Shown here piece after piece: positions 62,001 through 64,000 of a DNA stretch of 64,000 nt (positions are counted from its first letter, which is position 1; every line of letters begins with the position of its first letter). Source of the stretch: Embiotoca jacksoni (Eukaryota > Chordata > Actinopteri > Embiotocidae). The notes below the pieces were generated by a model. The model did not search any database and had not been told where the DNA came from. It was given only the letters and a program-made list of their open reading frames with translations. The position numbers and the translations under genes were made by a program. Location: assembly GCA_022577435.1 (NCBI GenBank), contig JAKOON010000011.1:10284992-10348991 (forward strand). The letters run 5' to 3'.

Positions 62001-63484
62001 CTCCCTGAATTGCAGTAAAACAACGTAAGAGCAAACATTAGGAGCACCGCGTTACCTCTGCAGGTGACGGAGGCTGCGGCGGCGCTTCCTCTGGGTTCTG
62101 TGCCGGCAGCTCTCCTTGCAGTCGCTCCCTCAAGCGCGTGACTTCCTGCCGCAGCGCGCCGACTTCCTGCCCGCGCGCCTGAGCGCCGGCCTCCAGCTCC
62201 ACCTTCTGCTCGATGAGCGCCTTCCCCTGGGCCTCCACCACGGAGATTTTGTGGCGCAGGTCGTGGTTGATCTTCATCAGACGAGACTGCTGCTGCTGGA
62301 GCTGCAGAGGTAAAGAGACAAGGTGGCGCCACTGAGAGGAGGGCGTTTGAACGCGACTTTGTAAAAAGGGGCAAAACACTCTCCGGGGAGACTCCGATCG
62401 CGGTTTGCGTTGGGTTTCGCACGAAGCGAACACAAATAACAAGCGAAGGAGAGCGTCGCAGGGGAGGAGCACAACTCCTCTCTCACCTCCACACAGCTGC
62501 AGAATCACGGCGTGAAGAGAAAGAAGCATCACGGCATTCCAACGTGGGAAAAAAGAGTGTGTGTGTGAGTGTGTAAGTGTTTCCGAAAGTTACCCGACCG
62601 CCTGACGAGCAGTTTGGAGCATGCGAGTGAGGAAATGAGAGGAAGTCGCTTATTTAACTGAAATAAAGTCGCACAAGGACATTTTCTGATGCGCAAACGT
62701 TGGTATCAAATACTCGAGGCCGAATTTACAGCTCGCTCTGATATTATTTCTGGTGGAGACATCTTTCTGTATTTTTTTTTTTTTTTTTTTTACGTGACAT
62801 TTCGTGGGAGCGTCGCCCTTTGACTGACCTTTGTTTTTTTTCTCGAAACGGGAAAACAACACAAAAGACATCGTCCTCTCACAAAGCGACGGGGTTCCGG
62901 TTACACACCGCAGGCTCTTCTTTTGGACGCGACACCAAATAAGTAGGACGGTGGCACGCAGCAACACGTGAAGCAGGCTGTGTGGGCGCCGAGTCACGTT
63001 TCAGGTTTTATTGACAGCAGAGTTGTGCATTTTAAAAACCCTGCGATTAAGACTTTAAGAGCAAGATATCTTTTCTACTTTGATGCAGGATTACAAATGT
63101 TAAAGCTCATTTATCACGAGTATGATCCACTTTAAGAGTGTCTTTAACTGTATTAGAAGTTTATTTGGGACTTGAAAGTAAGAAAATTTGTTTTTTTCAG
63201 AGTTGAAAGGGAGATAAAAACTTCAGCCCGTTAAGTTTTTCCTGCCAAATCTGTGTTGTCGCTCCTCTCCACCTAACCAGCCCTCTATTGTTTCACTTGG
63301 AGATCTATGTGAGCATCAGTGGGACATTTCTGGGTGAAAACATCTCAACCAGTCGGAGGCCTTACTGCTTCTATGTCCTCGTTTTTCAGCGTGAGCTCGC
63401 GGTCCTTGGCCCGGATCTCGTCTCTCTGCTTGTCCACCACTTCTTTGAGCTTCTTCATCACCTGCCTCTCCCTCTCCGTCATAC
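56095..63484 (-). CDS. rilpl1: Rab-interacting lysosomal protein-like 1, 5' partial
   Basis: Exons on the minus strand: 63484-63366 (GMTERERQVMKKLKEVVDKQ), 62301-62056 (QQQQSRLMKINHDLRHKISV, EAQGKALIEQKVELEA), 59562-59512, 59431-59277 (DPNRPRFTLQELRDVLHERN, FLLQEELAYYK), 59100-59002 (SAQPESGIKRL) and 56227-56095 (FSFFSRDKQRSSQ, YTEQAQEALQHM, stop 56095-56097). All junctions are in phase. The N-terminal RH1 region must lie right of 64000. The exon at 59431-59277 carries the RH2 motif with the Arg residues of DPNRPRF, which in this family recognises LRRK2-phosphorylated Rab8/Rab10. The family acts at centrosome and cilium base in ciliary protein content. Extra exons at 61292-61137 and 57521-57428 are listed separately. 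RILPL2 is excluded because the long coiled coil and the C-terminal tail match RILPL1. Confidence 0.93.
56232..56283 (+). repeat. (AAG)n trinucleotide repeat
   Basis: Seventeen or so AAG units on the plus strand. On the rilpl1 strand this is (CTT)n, lying immediately before the acceptor of the last exon and serving as its pyrimidine tract. Confidence 0.95.
56425..56880 (+). mobile_element. Degenerate mariner-related element, internally deleted
   Basis: Both ends match the element at 12262-12965 (AAAGTTCAGAGACTGCTCCTG at left with small changes; TCATGAAGGTTGTTGCTTCC and CTGCGTTCAGGAAC at right). The transposase remnant GTGGCGCCACGGCAACAGGG is retained. Located in the last long intron of rilpl1. 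Confidence 0.7.
57428..57521 (-). CDS. rilpl1: Candidate alternative C-terminal exon of rilpl1
   Basis: An acceptor (TGTAACAG) at 57522-57523 is followed by one base completing a Leu codon and 30 codons, IFTAIMPMVAAGLIPDDPTL then QPIRRLMSLV, with a stop at 57428-57430. The incoming phase equals that of the conventional last exon at 56227, so the exon ending GIKRL at 59002 could splice to either. Use of this exon would replace the FSFFSRDK...EALQHM tail with a hydrophobic tail. The peptide looks protein-like but I cannot confirm conservation, and the plus strand is also open here. Confidence 0.5.
59512..59562 (-). CDS. rilpl1: rilpl1 51-nt phase-0 cassette exon
   Basis: A 17-codon exon, EAMYDEDMPAVFQYFTQ, is bounded by AG (59564-59563) and GT (59511-59510) and keeps frame whether included or skipped. 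It sits between the coiled-coil exon and the RH2 exon. The human RILPL1 isoform I remember has no counterpart, so it may be alternatively spliced or lineage-specific. Its open frame, exact phase and acidic/aromatic composition support coding. Confidence 0.7.
60355..60430 (+). repeat. Short fish SINE-like fragment
   Basis: CCCCCTGGTGGCTGGTTGCA followed by AGCTCCGCCCCCTCCATGTT is a phrase familiar from fish short interspersed repeats. Intronic in rilpl1. Family not assigned. Confidence 0.4.
61137..61292 (-). CDS. rilpl1: Candidate additional rilpl1 exon (52 codons, phase 0-0)
   Basis: A GC-rich island inside an AT-rich intron reads open for exactly 52 codons on the minus strand between TACTCCACCAG (acceptor ending at 61293) and a GTAATG donor at 61136. 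The peptide contains AEGWSNTPDPSELMPGGFDP, then PLCGSLSPEVHEDGEEDEAG, and ends in LLW. Both ends are phase 0, matching the exons either side (62056 and 59562). The composition resembles the acidic linker expected between the coiled coil and RH2. An alternative donor lies after the codons for LSPE; without splicing, a stop follows four codons after LLW. Confidence 0.45.
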
Positions 63485-63564
63485 CTGGAGGCCACAGACA
63501 GAGGAGGAGGACAGTGAGGCGTGTTCTCTGGGATCTGCATTTGTCAGCCCTGGTTTGTTTGTTT

Positions 63565-63568
<4 letters not shown>

Positions 63569-63610
<42 letters not shown>
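63569..63610 (+). repeat. (GT)n microsatellite
   Basis: GT repeat about 85 bases upstream of the acceptor of the first rilpl1 exon in the window (63484). Confidence 0.97.
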
Positions 63611-63611
<1 letters not shown>

Positions 63612-63735
63612 CGGAGCAGGTGTGCTGCTGCACTGAGGCCCGTCTGTCCGCGGAGAGTCGGGCTGACTGAGGCCTCTGTGTGGAACCACCATAAAGGCCT
63701 CTGATGCAGAGACGACACTGGCAGAGAAGGCCTCC

Positions 63736-63737
<2 letters not shown>

Positions 63738-63789
<52 letters not shown>
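63738..63789 (+). repeat. (GT)n microsatellite
   Basis: A second GT repeat in the same rilpl1 intron, separated from the first by about 130 bases of unique sequence. Confidence 0.97.
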
Positions 63790-63792
<3 letters not shown>

Positions 63793-64000
63793 ATTTGTGA
63801 GATAGTGTGTGCACAGCAGAGAGAGACACGTGAGACGTAACTCAGTGGAAATAGTTTCTGTCCAAACGTGGCACAAACCTTTACAGGATTTACAGAAGAT
63901 TTGCAAGAGACGATGCAGATTAAAGTGTGTTTCCACCGATGATAAATATCACAGGTTTCTGCAGGTGAACGGATGTTACATTTTGAAGATTCATGCTCGT

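Overview
The window is vertebrate nuclear DNA, almost certainly from a teleost fish and possibly a percomorph. Genes are split into many short exons with GT..AG introns. CA/GT microsatellites are dense, and fish-type interspersed repeats lie in introns and intergenic DNA. Species cannot be named from the sequence alone. Exon limits below were set by hand from splice sites and reading phase, using remembered human proteins as a guide.

Five genes are recognisable, and their order matches the human 12q24.31 neighbourhood. From left to right: MPHOSPH9 (minus, 642-12111, 3' end off the window), CDK2AP1 (minus, 15608-19202), SBNO1 (minus, 22618-38714, complete with 32 coding exons), KMT5A/SETD8 (plus, 45127-49717, complete with 7 coding exons) and RILPL1 (minus, 56095-63484, its N-terminal exons lying beyond 64000). 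Human neighbours MTRFR (C12orf65), RILPL2 and SNRNP35 are not visible in the intervals where synteny predicts them.

Functionally this is a conserved gene neighbourhood, not an operon. MPHOSPH9 and RILPL1 belong to centriole and cilium biology. CDK2AP1, SBNO1 and KMT5A act in chromatin, the cell cycle and transcription. SBNO1 and KMT5A are divergently transcribed from GC-rich promoters about 2.5 kb apart.

No novel system such as a defence island, CRISPR array or biosynthetic cluster is present. The observations most worth checking are: unannotated-looking RILPL1 exons, including a phase-compatible alternative C-terminal exon and a 52-codon internal exon; a one-base frameshift in the first coding exon of SBNO1; a uORF ending two bases before the MPHOSPH9 start; a partial exon and splice-donor duplication inside a tetranucleotide array in MPHOSPH9; and two intronic minisatellites.
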